Source: Ktedonosporobacter rubrisoli
Lineage (GTDB): Bacteria; Chloroflexota; Ktedonobacteria; Ktedonobacterales; Ktedonobacteraceae
Length of the DNA: 64,000 nt
Assembly (NCBI RefSeq): GCF_004208415.1
Contig: NZ_CP035758.1
Coordinates: 10,168,001-10,232,000 of the forward strand
Reading direction: 5' to 3'
Shown: positions 7,914 through 16,641 of the stretch, piece after piece
How positions within the stretch are numbered: position 1 is the stretch's first letter
How the letters are laid out: each line of letters starts with the position of its first letter
Made by a program: the position numbers and the translations under genes
Notes under the pieces: generated by a model
What the model saw: only the letters and a program-made list of their open reading frames with translations
What the model was told of the DNA's origin: nothing
Databases searched by the model: none

Positions 7914-8816
7914 CTATTTGCTGCGTACTTCTACGCCCGCTGCTTGTTCAAGCACTCTGAGCAGCGAAGTATAATCATCCTGTCCATAGCCAGCCGCCTG
8001 AGCCTTCTCGTACATTTGGCGCACCAGGGTAGTTATCGTCGCGGGTGTTTGATTCTCGGTAGCCAGATCAAGGACCAGGCCAAGATCTTTATGCAAGAGA
8101 TCAGTCATAAAGCCTGGCTGAAAGCTGCCATTAAAGGCGCGCAGCGGAAATTGATTGGCCAACTGCCAGTTTCCACCAGTGCTTACATTCACAATCTTTG
8201 CCATGGTATCCACATCAGCTCCGGCTTTGACCCCCATGACAAAGGCTTCGGCGACGGCCGCTGCAATAGAGCCGGCCAGCATATTATTGACGAGTTTGAT
8301 GATCTCGCCGACGCCGCTCTCTCCTACATAGAAAATATTTTCCTTCTTGCCCATGGCCTCTAAGATGGGGCGGGCCTGCTCGAAGACCTCGCGCTCACCG
8401 CCGACCATGATCGAGAGCGTACCATTAATTGCGCCCTGCGAGCCTCCACTTACCGGCGCATCAAGAAAATGCACGCTTCTTTCAGCTGCCAATCGAGCCA
8501 GCTTGCGGCTCACGGCTGGCGCGATCGTACTCATATCAATAATGATCAGGCCCTTATGGGCTCCTTCAAGCACGCCTTGCGGGCCTGCTACCACTTCTTC
8601 TACCTGTGCAGAGTTGGGCACCATCGTAATCACTAATTCTGAAGCCATGGCAACTGCTCGTGGTGACGGGGCCTGCCTGGCTCCCGCGGCCAAAACTTCC
8701 TGCACCGCTGGTTTCTCGGGATGGCGCGCATATATGGTGACTTCGTGACCTGCCTTTAGCAGATTAAGTGCCATTGGCCGCCCCATAACGCCAATGCCAA
8801 TAAAGCCGAGCTGCAT
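7914..8816 (-). CDS. NAD(P)-dependent beta-hydroxyacid dehydrogenase (3-hydroxyisobutyrate dehydrogenase / tartronate semialdehyde reductase family)
   Basis: 300 residues from the ATG at 8816. Rossmann motif GFIGIGVMGRPMALNLLKAGH starts at residue 4. The substrate motif is DAPVSGGSQGAINGTLSIMVGG and the catalytic Lys lies in IKLVNNMLAGSIAAA. Members oxidise 3-hydroxyisobutyrate (valine degradation) or reduce tartronate semialdehyde to glycerate. The neighbouring branched-chain acyl-CoA genes favour the first, while the glycerate kinase at 27744 leaves the second open. I chose the ATG at 8816 because it starts the Rossmann fold and follows AGGAAAGGA; a longer in-frame version to 8876 adds 20 residues with no family match. 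Confidence 0.85.
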   Translation of the reverse strand: MQLGFIGIGVMGRPMALNLLKAGHEVTIYARHPEKPAVQEVLAAGARQAPSPRAVAMASELVITMVPNSAQVEEVVAGPQGVLEGAHKGLIIIDMSTIAPAVSRKLARLAAERSVHFLDAPVSGGSQGAINGTLSIMVGGEREVFEQARPILEAMGKKENIFYVGESGVGEIIKLVNNMLAGSIAAAVAEAFVMGVKAGADVDTMAKIVNVSTGGNWQLANQFPLRAFNGSFQPGFMTDLLHKDLGLVLDLATENQTPATITTLVRQMYEKAQAAGYGQDDYTSLLRVLEQAAGVEVRSK

Positions 8817-8908
8817 AAAATAGTAGTCCTTTCCTAAGTAGAAGGAGATCAGGCGATCTCTGACCCTGATCTCCATATATCAACTTAATTATATCCTACC
8901 CGCCGGCC

Positions 8909-10945
8909 TCATTCCATTTCGATAACTACAGCTCCTCCTGCTACTACGGCGCCTTCCTGATAATAAACGCGCCGTACCTTGCCATCATGAGGGGCAGTAA
9001 TAGCGTGCTCCATTTTCATTGCACTCAGGATAGCCAGAACTTGATGGGCCTGTACTGTATCGCCAGCCTGAGTTTGCAGTTGGACTATAGTACCGGCCAT
9101 GGGAGCCGTAAGCGTCTTCTGCGTGCGGGCCAGTCCGCCACCGTGCGCGGTTGTCTCTATATCGGGAGCTTGCCTATGCTGGAGCCGATACATTCGGCCG
9201 TTGAGTACAACCTGCGTTTCCCCGGCGCGTCGCTCTACATAGGTGCGTATCTGGGTTGTTCCCAATCGCAGCAGGACCAGGGCCTCATTCCCGAAGATAC
9301 AGGAGACCTCTAAAGCTGGCTGCTCTCTTATCTTGACGATCCAGGCATCGTTGGCTTGTGAGGCTGGCTGAAGCGTTAGCACATACTCTTGATCCTGATA
9401 GCGATAGGTGAGCGTGCTGGCATCGCCAACCGTGCGCCAGGGGCCGAGAAGCTGCCAGGGATCAGGCGCATGGCTAGCTAGACCATTGGCTGACTGAGAA
9501 TATTCGTTAGCGCTGGCTGCACGTGCACTGATTTCTCTGTGTATCTCGCTTAGCGCTGCCGCTATAAGCACCTCGTTGGGGGGCTGCTCTGAAGCCTCGG
9601 GCGTCAACAGGCCATACTCAAGCAGAAAGTCTGTGTGCGTAAGGCCTTCACGGAAGGCTGGATGCGTACAGATAGCGTGTAGCAAGGCCACGTTTGTAGT
9701 AACGCCAAGGATCGCGCTTTGCTCCAGGGCGCGTTGCAGGCGCGCAATCGCCGCCGCGCGGTCTTCTCCATAAGCGATGAGCTTGGCAATCATAGGATCA
9801 TAATACTGACTGATTTCATCCCCATCTTCGATGCCGCTATCAAGGCGAATGCCGGGACCCGAGGGCGTGACAAAGTGGGTGATGGTACCTGTGGAAGGCA
9901 AAAAGTTCTGCGCTGGATCTTCGGCGTAGATGCGCACCTCGATCGCATGGCCTCGTGGGCTGATCTGCTCTTGTTCCAGCGCAAGGGGCTCACCGGCAGC
10001 AACATATAACTGATGCCGTACAAGATCCAGGCTGGTTTCGAACTCAGTGACCGGGTGCTCTACCTGCAAACGCGTATTCATCTCTAGAAAGTAGAAGTGT
10101 TGATCGCGATCGAGCATGAACTCGACAGTTCCCGCGTTCACATAGCCGGCCGCCTTAGCGATGCGTACCGCCGTATTGCCCATTTCCGCACGTAGTTCGG
10201 GTGTCAGCGCGATGGAAGGGCTTTCCTCAACAATCTTCTGGTGGCGACGCTGGATAGAGCATTCGCGCTCACCAAGATGAATCAATTTCCCGAAACTATC
10301 GCCGAGCACCTGGATCTCGATATGGCGTGGTTGTTGAATTAAGCGTTCGAGGAAAACAGTTCCATCACCAAAGGCCGCCAGAGCCTCGCGCTGTGCTCCG
10401 GCCAACTGCTCTAGAAACTCCTCTGCCTTGTGGACCGCGCGCATACCTTTGCCGCCGCCGCCGGCCGAAGCTTTGATCAGCAAAGGGAAACCAACGCGAA
10501 GTGCTTCCTCAAGCAAGGTCTCGTTGTCCTGTCGATCGCCGTTATAGCCTGGCACGGTTGGCGCGCCTACCGACTGCGCCAGCTCTTTGGCTGCAATTTT
10601 TGAGCCCATCAGGCGCATGGCCGAGGGTGGTGGTCCGATAAAGACGATGCCAGCCTGTTCGCAGGCTTCCACAAAGGCAGTATTCTCGGAGAGAAAGCCA
10701 TAGCCCGGATGAATGGCTTCAGCTTTGCTTTGTTTCGCAACCTCGATAATAGTCTCGATGCGCAAATAGCTCTGCGTCGCGGGCGCAGCACCAATAAAGT
10801 AAGCCTCGTCAGCTTCGCGCACGTGACGGGCCTGGCGATCCGCCTCAGAATAGATCGCCACAGTTCGTATGCCCATCTCTCGGCAGGTAGCCATGACGCG
10901 GACGGCAATTTCGCCACGGTTGGCGATTAAGATTTTCTTAAACAT
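8909..10945 (-). CDS. mccA: Biotin-dependent acyl-CoA carboxylase alpha subunit, probably 3-methylcrotonyl-CoA carboxylase
   Basis: 678 residues. Biotin carboxylase: KKILIANRGEIAVRVMATCREMG at the N-terminus, ATP-grasp loop GGGGKGMRAVHKAEE, and EMNTRLQVEHPVTE near residue 290. A linker region follows, and a C-terminal biotinyl domain has SAMKMEHAITAP with the biotinylated Lys at about 644. Together with the beta subunit at 12939 it would carboxylate 3-methylcrotonyl-CoA in leucine breakdown. Alpha sequences alone do not separate MCC from propionyl- or geranyl-CoA carboxylases, so specificity comes from the partner genes. The start at 10945 fits family alignment, though no clear Shine-Dalgarno is visible; an upstream TTG at 10975 is possible. 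Confidence 0.88.
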   Translation of the reverse strand: MFKKILIANRGEIAVRVMATCREMGIRTVAIYSEADRQARHVREADEAYFIGAAPATQSYLRIETIIEVAKQSKAEAIHPGYGFLSENTAFVEACEQAGIVFIGPPPSAMRLMGSKIAAKELAQSVGAPTVPGYNGDRQDNETLLEEALRVGFPLLIKASAGGGGKGMRAVHKAEEFLEQLAGAQREALAAFGDGTVFLERLIQQPRHIEIQVLGDSFGKLIHLGERECSIQRRHQKIVEESPSIALTPELRAEMGNTAVRIAKAAGYVNAGTVEFMLDRDQHFYFLEMNTRLQVEHPVTEFETSLDLVRHQLYVAAGEPLALEQEQISPRGHAIEVRIYAEDPAQNFLPSTGTITHFVTPSGPGIRLDSGIEDGDEISQYYDPMIAKLIAYGEDRAAAIARLQRALEQSAILGVTTNVALLHAICTHPAFREGLTHTDFLLEYGLLTPEASEQPPNEVLIAAALSEIHREISARAASANEYSQSANGLASHAPDPWQLLGPWRTVGDASTLTYRYQDQEYVLTLQPASQANDAWIVKIREQPALEVSCIFGNEALVLLRLGTTQIRTYVERRAGETQVVLNGRMYRLQHRQAPDIETTAHGGGLARTQKTLTAPMAGTIVQLQTQAGDTVQAHQVLAILSAMKMEHAITAPHDGKVRRVYYQEGAVVAGGAVVIEME

Positions 10946-11064
10946 CTGTTTGTAACCATCTGGTAACAGGCTCAATAAGCCTGACTAAAAAACCTGATCT
11001 TATAGAGAACCGTGCGCTTTCCTGTACCGGGATCGTGATTGTTGCCCGGATGAGGAAATGGCTA

Positions 11065-11865
11065 CTACTCGCCTGGCTCTACCCAGGCCGGTTTGCGCTT
11101 CTCAAGAAAGGCCCGCAAGCCTTCCTGACCTTCAGCGCCTATGCGCAGCTGGGCGATCGTCTCGGCTGTATACTGACGGGCGCTCTCATAGTTCATAGCC
11201 CCGACGCTCAAGGCTAGCGCTTTGCAGGCACGTAGCGCCTTTGGCGCGCTGCTCAGGAGCTCATTGACGGCTTTTTGCACCGCGTCGTCCAATTGTTCGG
11301 CTGGCACCACCGCGTGGACTAGGCCCATAGCCTGGGCGCGTGCTGCACTAAAGCGCTCGCCTGTCACAAAGAGGACACGTGCGTTAGTCTCGCCGATTTT
11401 GCGAATCACATACGGTGAAATGACCGCCGGCGCGATGCCCAGCTTAACTTCGCTGAAGGCAAAGCGCGCTTTCTCGGAGGCGATAGCGATATCGCAGACG
11501 GCTACCAGACCGGCTCCGCCTCCCATGGCAGTTCCGTTGACGCGGGCAATGACCGGGCAAGGGCAGACATTAATCGTTTGCAAGAGGTCAGCCAGATATA
11601 AGGCATCTTTCAGATTTTGTTCTTGCGTAAAGCTGGCGGAAGCCTTCATTTGATTGATATCAGCTCCCGCGCTGAAAGAAGGGCCATCGCCAGTAAGAAT
11701 AATGCCATGCAGGCTTGCTTCGGTAGCAAGCTGAGTGAAGGCTGCCGTAAGATCTTTTACCACCTCAGCATTAAAGGCATTGTGGACCTCGGGCCTGCGT
11801 AGCGTCACTGTGGCGATTCTATCCTGAAAGCTATGCTCTACGGTAATATGTGTATACGTTCCCAT
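11065..11865 (-). CDS. Enoyl-CoA hydratase, probably methylglutaconyl-CoA hydratase
   Basis: 266 residues, crotonase fold. Visible: VTLRRPEVHNAFNAEVV, the oxyanion-hole region SAGADINQMK, GGGAGLVAVCDIAIAS, and a C-terminal stretch KLGIAPAVISPYVIRKIG typical of LiuC-type methylglutaconyl-CoA hydratases. It would convert 3-methylglutaconyl-CoA, the carboxylase product, to HMG-CoA, which the lyase at 18081 splits. It lies 16 bp after the CorA-like gene and upstream of the carboxylase alpha subunit on the same strand, so probably one transcript. Specificity rests on motif resemblance and context. Confidence 0.85.
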   Translation of the reverse strand: MGTYTHITVEHSFQDRIATVTLRRPEVHNAFNAEVVKDLTAAFTQLATEASLHGIILTGDGPSFSAGADINQMKASASFTQEQNLKDALYLADLLQTINVCPCPVIARVNGTAMGGGAGLVAVCDIAIASEKARFAFSEVKLGIAPAVISPYVIRKIGETNARVLFVTGERFSAARAQAMGLVHAVVPAEQLDDAVQKAVNELLSSAPKALRACKALALSVGAMNYESARQYTAETIAQLRIGAEGQEGLRAFLEKRKPAWVEPGE

Positions 11866-11881
11866 ATATGCTCCTATCTGC

Positions 11882-12865
11882 CTAAATCCATTTGCGACGT
11901 TTAAAGTACCAGATTTGAGCCAGCGTAATAAGGACCATAACGAGCAAAACGATCCAGAAGTTATAGCCCTTATCGGTCTCTACCTGGGGTGAATGTGCGA
12001 AGTTTTGCCCAAAGACCCCTGTAATGAAGGTGATGGGCATAAAGATGGTAGCAATAATGGTCAGCTGCTTCATGATGACGTTAAGACGGTTAGAGACTGT
12101 CGTCAGATAAACGTCAAGCAAGCCACTCATGAGATCGCGATACGAATCCAACACTTCAAAGGTGCGTACCAGGTGATCGTGAACATCGGCAAAGTATGGC
12201 TCGGCAGATGTTGGAATGAAGTCGCCAGTGCGTGTAATCAGCGAGTTCATGACCTCGACCTGAGGACTGATAACGCGCCTCATGCGCGCCAGAGCCTTTT
12301 TCGTGCGAAAGATACGGGCCTGCACCTCATTGCTGGCATCGGTGACAGCTTTATCTTCCAGGTCATCGCTCATATCATCGAGCACATCAAGAACAGGAAA
12401 ATAGCTATCAACCTGCGTATCAAGAATAGCGTGCAGCAAACGGGCTGCTCCCCGACTCATCAGGTGCTCTTCGCTTTCGTCGTGGGCCTCATCTAGCAAG
12501 GAAGCCAGCCAGTCCATAGCCTCACGATGGATAGAGATCAGGAAGTTATGGCCAAAGATAATATCCAACTTGGGCGTCCTGGCCTCTATATTTTCTACGT
12601 CGAAGGCCAAGCCATGGACGACCAGATGGAAATAGCCTGTCTGCTCAACCAGGCGAGCGCGTTCGCGCGCTTCGTTGAGCGTCTCTATCGTCAGGCGAGA
12701 GAGCTTGAACTTGCTGCTAAGCATATCCTGATAAGGCTGCAACTCATCCTCAAGCAGTAAGTCGAGCCAGACCAGCGCTTGTGGATCAGCCAGAATGCCG
12801 GGCAAGGCCTCTAACGAGCAATTTGTGCTCACCTGACCATTTTGCCATACCAATAGCTGTTGCAT
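11882..12865 (-). CDS. CorA-like divalent cation (Mg2+/Co2+) channel with GQN signature
   Basis: 327 residues. A long soluble helical N-terminal domain precedes two C-terminal membrane segments (LTIIATIFMPITFITGVFGQNF and FWIVLLVMVLITLAQIWYF) and a basic tail RRKWI. The CorA signature YGMN reads FGQN. GMN forms the selectivity filter of classical CorA; variants at this place occur in ZntB-like and other branches, so the ion is not certain. The start at 12865 follows AGGAGG at 4 nt; an upstream in-frame start would add 9 residues. It sits between the carboxylase beta and hydratase genes on the same strand, an odd place for an ion channel. Confidence 0.85.
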   Translation of the reverse strand: MQQLLVWQNGQVSTNCSLEALPGILADPQALVWLDLLLEDELQPYQDMLSSKFKLSRLTIETLNEARERARLVEQTGYFHLVVHGLAFDVENIEARTPKLDIIFGHNFLISIHREAMDWLASLLDEAHDESEEHLMSRGAARLLHAILDTQVDSYFPVLDVLDDMSDDLEDKAVTDASNEVQARIFRTKKALARMRRVISPQVEVMNSLITRTGDFIPTSAEPYFADVHDHLVRTFEVLDSYRDLMSGLLDVYLTTVSNRLNVIMKQLTIIATIFMPITFITGVFGQNFAHSPQVETDKGYNFWIVLLVMVLITLAQIWYFKRRKWI

Positions 12866-12938
12866 AAACCCTCCTAGCAACAGACCGGGCACTACAGTTG
12901 GGTGAAATTCTGCGAGAAGTGCGAGTTATTTCTACCAC

Positions 12939-14546
12939 TCACATTCTAAAGACGCCAAAGGGCGTATCAGGCATAGGAGCATTGAGCGATGCGGCGATGC
13001 CCAGGGCCAGGACCGTGCGGGTGTCGCGCGGGTCAATGATGCCATCATCCCAGAGACGAGCAGTGCTGTAATAAGGGTTCCCTTCCTGCTCATATTTATC
13101 AAGAATGGGTTGCATAAATGCCGTCTCTTCCTCCGCACTCATCTGCTGACCACGAGCGGCCAGGCCCTCTTTACGTACCGTGGCCAGAACTGTGGCGGCC
13201 TGTTGACCACCCATTACCGAGATGCGTGAGTTGGGCCACATCCAGAGCTGGCGGGGAGAATATGCGCGTCCGCACATGCCATAGTTGCCGGCTCCAAAGG
13301 AGCCACCGATAATCACGGTAAAGCGTGGCACCGGCGCGTTGGCCACGGCCATTACCATCTTGGCGCCATCTTTGGCAATGCCACCGTTTTCGTACTGGCG
13401 GCCAACCATAAAGCCGGTAATGTTCTGCAGGAAAATCAACGGAGTCTGGCGTTGAGCGCACAGTTCGATGAAGTGGGTGGCTTTAAGCGCGCTCTCCGAG
13501 AAGAGAATACCGTTGTTGGCAATAATGCCAACCGGGTAGCCCATGATGCGGGCAAAACCACAGACCAACGTTGTACCATAGAGCGCCTTGAATTCGTGGA
13601 AGTCGCTGCCATCTACAAGGCGGGCAATTACCTCGTGGACATCATAGCTCTTGCGTCCATCGCTAGGGACAATACCATAGAGCTCGCTGGGATCATAGAG
13701 GGGTGGCACAGGAGGGCGAATATCCCAGGGAATATACTTGCGACGATTGAGATGCGAAACGATGCTGCGACAAAGGGCCAGAGCATGTTCGTCATTGAGC
13801 GCATAATGGTCGGTGACGCCCGAAGTACGGCAATGGACATCGGCTCCGCCAAGGTCTTCGGCGCTGACCTCCTCGCCAGTGGCGGCTTTCACCAGTGGAG
13901 GCCCGCCCAAAAAGATAGTTCCATTGCCCTGGACGATAATTGTTTCGTCGCTCATGGCCGGTACATAGGCGCCCCCGGCTGTACAGGAACCCATCACTAC
14001 AGCAATCTGTGGAATACGCTGGCTTGACATGCGGGCCTGATTATAGAAAATACGCCCGAAATGGTCGCGATCCGGGAAAACATCGGCTTGTAGGGGTAAG
14101 AAAGCGCCTCCTGAATCTACCAGATAGATGCAGGGGAGATGATTTTGTTCGGCAATTTCCTGAGCCCGCAGATGCTTTTTGACAGTCATTGGATAGTACG
14201 TGCCACCTTTGACGGTTGCATCGTTGGCGACAATAACGCATTCCTGCCCTTCAACCAGACCAATACCTGTAATGATGCCAGCTGACGGTGCATCGTTCTC
14301 GTACATATCCCAGGCAGCCAGAGGGCTCAATTCTAGGAAAGGTGTGTTGGGATCGCAGAGGAGTTGAATACGCTCTCTGGCGAGCAGTTTATTGCGGCTG
14401 CGATGCTTGGCAATCGCACGTTCGCCACCTCCCTGTTGCACTGTTTGGATATTTAGTTGAAGTTGCTTAACCAGGTCCTGGAAATAGTGCGCGTTCGCCT
14501 GAAATTCGGGACTGCTGCGGTCTATGTGTGTTTCGATAATAGCCAT
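12939..14546 (-). CDS. mccB: Acyl-CoA carboxylase beta subunit, probably 3-methylcrotonyl-CoA carboxylase carboxyltransferase
   Basis: 535 residues, the usual MccB length. Crotonase-type carboxyltransferase halves are visible: LVDSGGAFLPLQADVFPDRD, IAVVMGSCTAGGAYVPAMSDE, IFLGGPPLVKAATGEEVS, EDLGGADVHCRTSGVTDH, and in the C-terminal half FLQNITGFMVG, GAKMVMAVANA and GGSFGAGNYGMCGRAYSPR. FGRIFYNQARMS and GPPLVKAATGE are close to MCC rather than propionyl-CoA carboxylase sequences. It transfers carboxyl from biotin on the alpha subunit to methylcrotonyl-CoA. First gene of the minus-strand operon 14546 to 8909. I chose the ATG at 14546 (MAIIETHID); a start at 14630 would add 28 unrelated residues. 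Confidence 0.9.
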   Translation of the reverse strand: MAIIETHIDRSSPEFQANAHYFQDLVKQLQLNIQTVQQGGGERAIAKHRSRNKLLARERIQLLCDPNTPFLELSPLAAWDMYENDAPSAGIITGIGLVEGQECVIVANDATVKGGTYYPMTVKKHLRAQEIAEQNHLPCIYLVDSGGAFLPLQADVFPDRDHFGRIFYNQARMSSQRIPQIAVVMGSCTAGGAYVPAMSDETIIVQGNGTIFLGGPPLVKAATGEEVSAEDLGGADVHCRTSGVTDHYALNDEHALALCRSIVSHLNRRKYIPWDIRPPVPPLYDPSELYGIVPSDGRKSYDVHEVIARLVDGSDFHEFKALYGTTLVCGFARIMGYPVGIIANNGILFSESALKATHFIELCAQRQTPLIFLQNITGFMVGRQYENGGIAKDGAKMVMAVANAPVPRFTVIIGGSFGAGNYGMCGRAYSPRQLWMWPNSRISVMGGQQAATVLATVRKEGLAARGQQMSAEEETAFMQPILDKYEQEGNPYYSTARLWDDGIIDPRDTRTVLALGIAASLNAPMPDTPFGVFRM

Positions 14547-14902
14547 GAGTTTGTTTGTTCCTCTCAACGACAATGCTGGGAAACACAGCCCATATGCTGT
14601 TTCGCTCCATTGCTTTATTATAATGAGCATAGCACCGCTCGCTGAAGAGCGTCAAGTTTAAGCGCAAATAAGCCACGGCTGTTTAATTTTGACAGGTAGC
14701 AGGAGTGCAGAGGGCGGCCAGCTCTCTGCTGGAGTACGGGGCGTCCCCGTTTCCCTTTCTTTTCGGGCGGGTGAGTGGGTGGGGCAAAAAAGGAAAATTC
14801 AATAGCCCTGCAAATAAGCTACGCTTAATCGTGGTATAATAAAGCAGAAGTTGGGTACCTCTGTCAGAGGGCAGAATTGTACAGATAAAGTTGTCCTAAC
14901 TG
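14547..14902. other. Gene-free stretch upstream of the carboxylase operon and tRNA-Gln
   Basis: No coding region is supported here. It holds the presumed promoter region of the minus-strand carboxylase operon, and a short strong hairpin ACGGGG-CGT-CCCCGT (14736-14750) followed on the plus strand by a pyrimidine run, like a factor-independent terminator without an obvious upstream gene. Confidence 0.4.
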
Positions 14903-14931
14903 TTGACAATACACCCGATATCGTGTACTAT
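14903..14931 (+). promoter_or_regulatory. Promoter of tRNA-Gln
   Basis: TTGACA (14903-14908), 17-nt spacer, TACTAT (14926-14931). The expected start is about 65 nt before the mature tRNA. Confidence 0.65.
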
Positions 14932-15002
14932 ATTTGCGTGCGATGCAAGGAATAGCGCCTATGCAGTCGTTGAAAACATTGCATGATATGTCCTTGTATT
15001 AT

Positions 15003-15076
15003 TCGGGTGTGGCCAAGCGGTAAGGCAGCGGACTTTGGATCCGCGATCCTAGGTTCGAATCCTAGCACCCGAGCCA
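15003..15076 (+). tRNA. tRNA-Gln (anticodon TTG), CCA encoded
   Basis: Cloverleaf: acceptor TCGGGTG (15003-15009) pairs with CACCCGA (15066-15072). There is a D-arm GCCAAGCGGTAAGGC, an anticodon stem-loop GCGGA-CTTTGGA-TCCGC with anticodon TTG, and a T-arm CTAGG-TTCGAAT-CCTAG. Discriminator G15073 is followed by CCA in the DNA. Reads CAA/CAG glutamine codons. Confidence 0.97.
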
Positions 15077-15192
15077 ATTTCCTTCTTAAGACATCCTATG
15101 GAAATGGGTGCAGATGTTGGTATTGTGTCGTCTGCATTGGTATTATCCTCTCATCGCGTAAGATGAAACAAAAAAGGTTTGTATAAGTAACC

Positions 15193-16635
15193 ATGAATAC
15201 ATATGCGACCGTAGTACTTGCCGCAGGCAAGGGTACACGGATGCGTTCGAATCTACCGAAGGTGCTTCACCCCTTAGCTGGAGTGCCGTTGTTGGCTCAT
15301 GTGCTAAATGCGGTTGAATCTATTCCTTCAACTTCTGCCTTCTCTTCCCTTGACCCTCCTATGGCTACTCATCGCCCTGTGGTGGTGGTTGGGCATGAAG
15401 CCGCCCAGATCGAGGCAGCCTTTGCTCAACGCTGCCTCTATGCCATTCAGGCCTCCCAGCTGGGAACCGGCGATGCTGTTCTAGCCGCTCGTGGGGTGCT
15501 CGAAGCGCTTGAGCCGCGTCCACAGACAATTCTTGTGTGCTATGGTGATACGCCTCTCATTAGAAGTGAATTGCTGGCCAGTATTCTTACTGAGCACATA
15601 GCGCGTAAAGCAACTATCACTTTCCTCACTGCGCTGACTGAGCGCGAGAGCGACTTTGGTCGTATTGTGCGTGATTCTGCTGGGCGCGTGCGTGAGATTG
15701 TTGAGGTAAAACGTGCGACAAAAGAGCAGATGCGCATCAAAGAAGTGAATTCCGGAGTCTATTGCTTTGATCGCTCCTGGCTCTGGCCCGTGCTCCAGGA
15801 TTTGCCCCGCAATGCTTCAGGTGAGTATTACTTGACCGATCTGATAGGGATTGCCAGCGCGCAGGAACGCGTGATTGCTACTGTGACGGGCACGCTGGAC
15901 GAGTCGACGGGAATTAATAATCGCGTACAACTGGCCGAGGCTGAGCAAATGTTGCGCCGCCGCATTTTGGAGCGCCATATGTACGCCGGAGTGACAATTG
16001 TTGATCCCACGACTACCTATATCGATAATGATGTTAAGATTGGGATGGATAGCGTAATTCTGCCTGGTACTTTCCTTACCGGGAAAACAACGATTGGCTC
16101 TTCGTGTCGTATTGGTCCTGGCACTACTATCGATCAGTCGGTAATTGGTGATGAGTGCGTCATTCGCAATTCAGTCGTGGAAGGGGCTACCTTTGAGGAT
16201 GGTGTGAGCATGGGACCATTTAGTCATTGTCGCCCCGGAGCCCATCTGGCGCGTGGTGTACGTATGGGCAATTTCGCAGAAGTCAAAAACGCATTTGTCG
16301 GCGAGGAGACAGATATGCATCACTTTAGCTATATTGGTGATGCGACAGTTGGCGATCATGTGAATATCGGTGCGGGTACCATTACCTCGAATTATAATGG
16401 TATCACGAAGCAGAAATATCATACGACGATTGGGGACGGAGCCTTTATTGGCTGTGATACAATCCTGGTTCCTCCTGTTACAGTCGGGGAGCAGGCGATG
16501 ACAGGCGCCGGCTCGGTGGTGAACAAGGATATCCCACCAGGTGCGTTAGCATTTGGGGTTCCTGCGCGTGTACAACGTATGCTGCAACCGTCGCATGATG
16601 ATACTGTTAAGCGTTCCCTCCAAAAGGAGGAGTAA
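15193..16635 (+). CDS. glmU: Bifunctional UDP-N-acetylglucosamine pyrophosphorylase / glucosamine-1-phosphate N-acetyltransferase
   Basis: 480 residues. The N-terminal nucleotidyltransferase has LAAGKGTRMRSNLPKVLHPLAG (from about residue 9), QLGTGDAVLAA and VCYGDTPLI. The C-terminal left-handed beta-helix has hexapeptide repeats from about residue 270 and the acetyltransferase part HFSYIGDATVGDHVNIGAGTITSNYNG. It makes UDP-GlcNAc, the precursor of peptidoglycan, in the cytoplasm. An insert of about 15 Ser/Pro-rich residues near 45-60 lengthens the first domain slightly. The stop codon lies inside the Shine-Dalgarno of the next gene, so the two are co-translated neighbours. Confidence 0.97.
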   Translation: MNTYATVVLAAGKGTRMRSNLPKVLHPLAGVPLLAHVLNAVESIPSTSAFSSLDPPMATHRPVVVVGHEAAQIEAAFAQRCLYAIQASQLGTGDAVLAARGVLEALEPRPQTILVCYGDTPLIRSELLASILTEHIARKATITFLTALTERESDFGRIVRDSAGRVREIVEVKRATKEQMRIKEVNSGVYCFDRSWLWPVLQDLPRNASGEYYLTDLIGIASAQERVIATVTGTLDESTGINNRVQLAEAEQMLRRRILERHMYAGVTIVDPTTTYIDNDVKIGMDSVILPGTFLTGKTTIGSSCRIGPGTTIDQSVIGDECVIRNSVVEGATFEDGVSMGPFSHCRPGAHLARGVRMGNFAEVKNAFVGEETDMHHFSYIGDATVGDHVNIGAGTITSNYNGITKQKYHTTIGDGAFIGCDTILVPPVTVGEQAMTGAGSVVNKDIPPGALAFGVPARVQRMLQPSHDDTVKRSLQKEE

Positions 16636-16641
16636 TCCACT

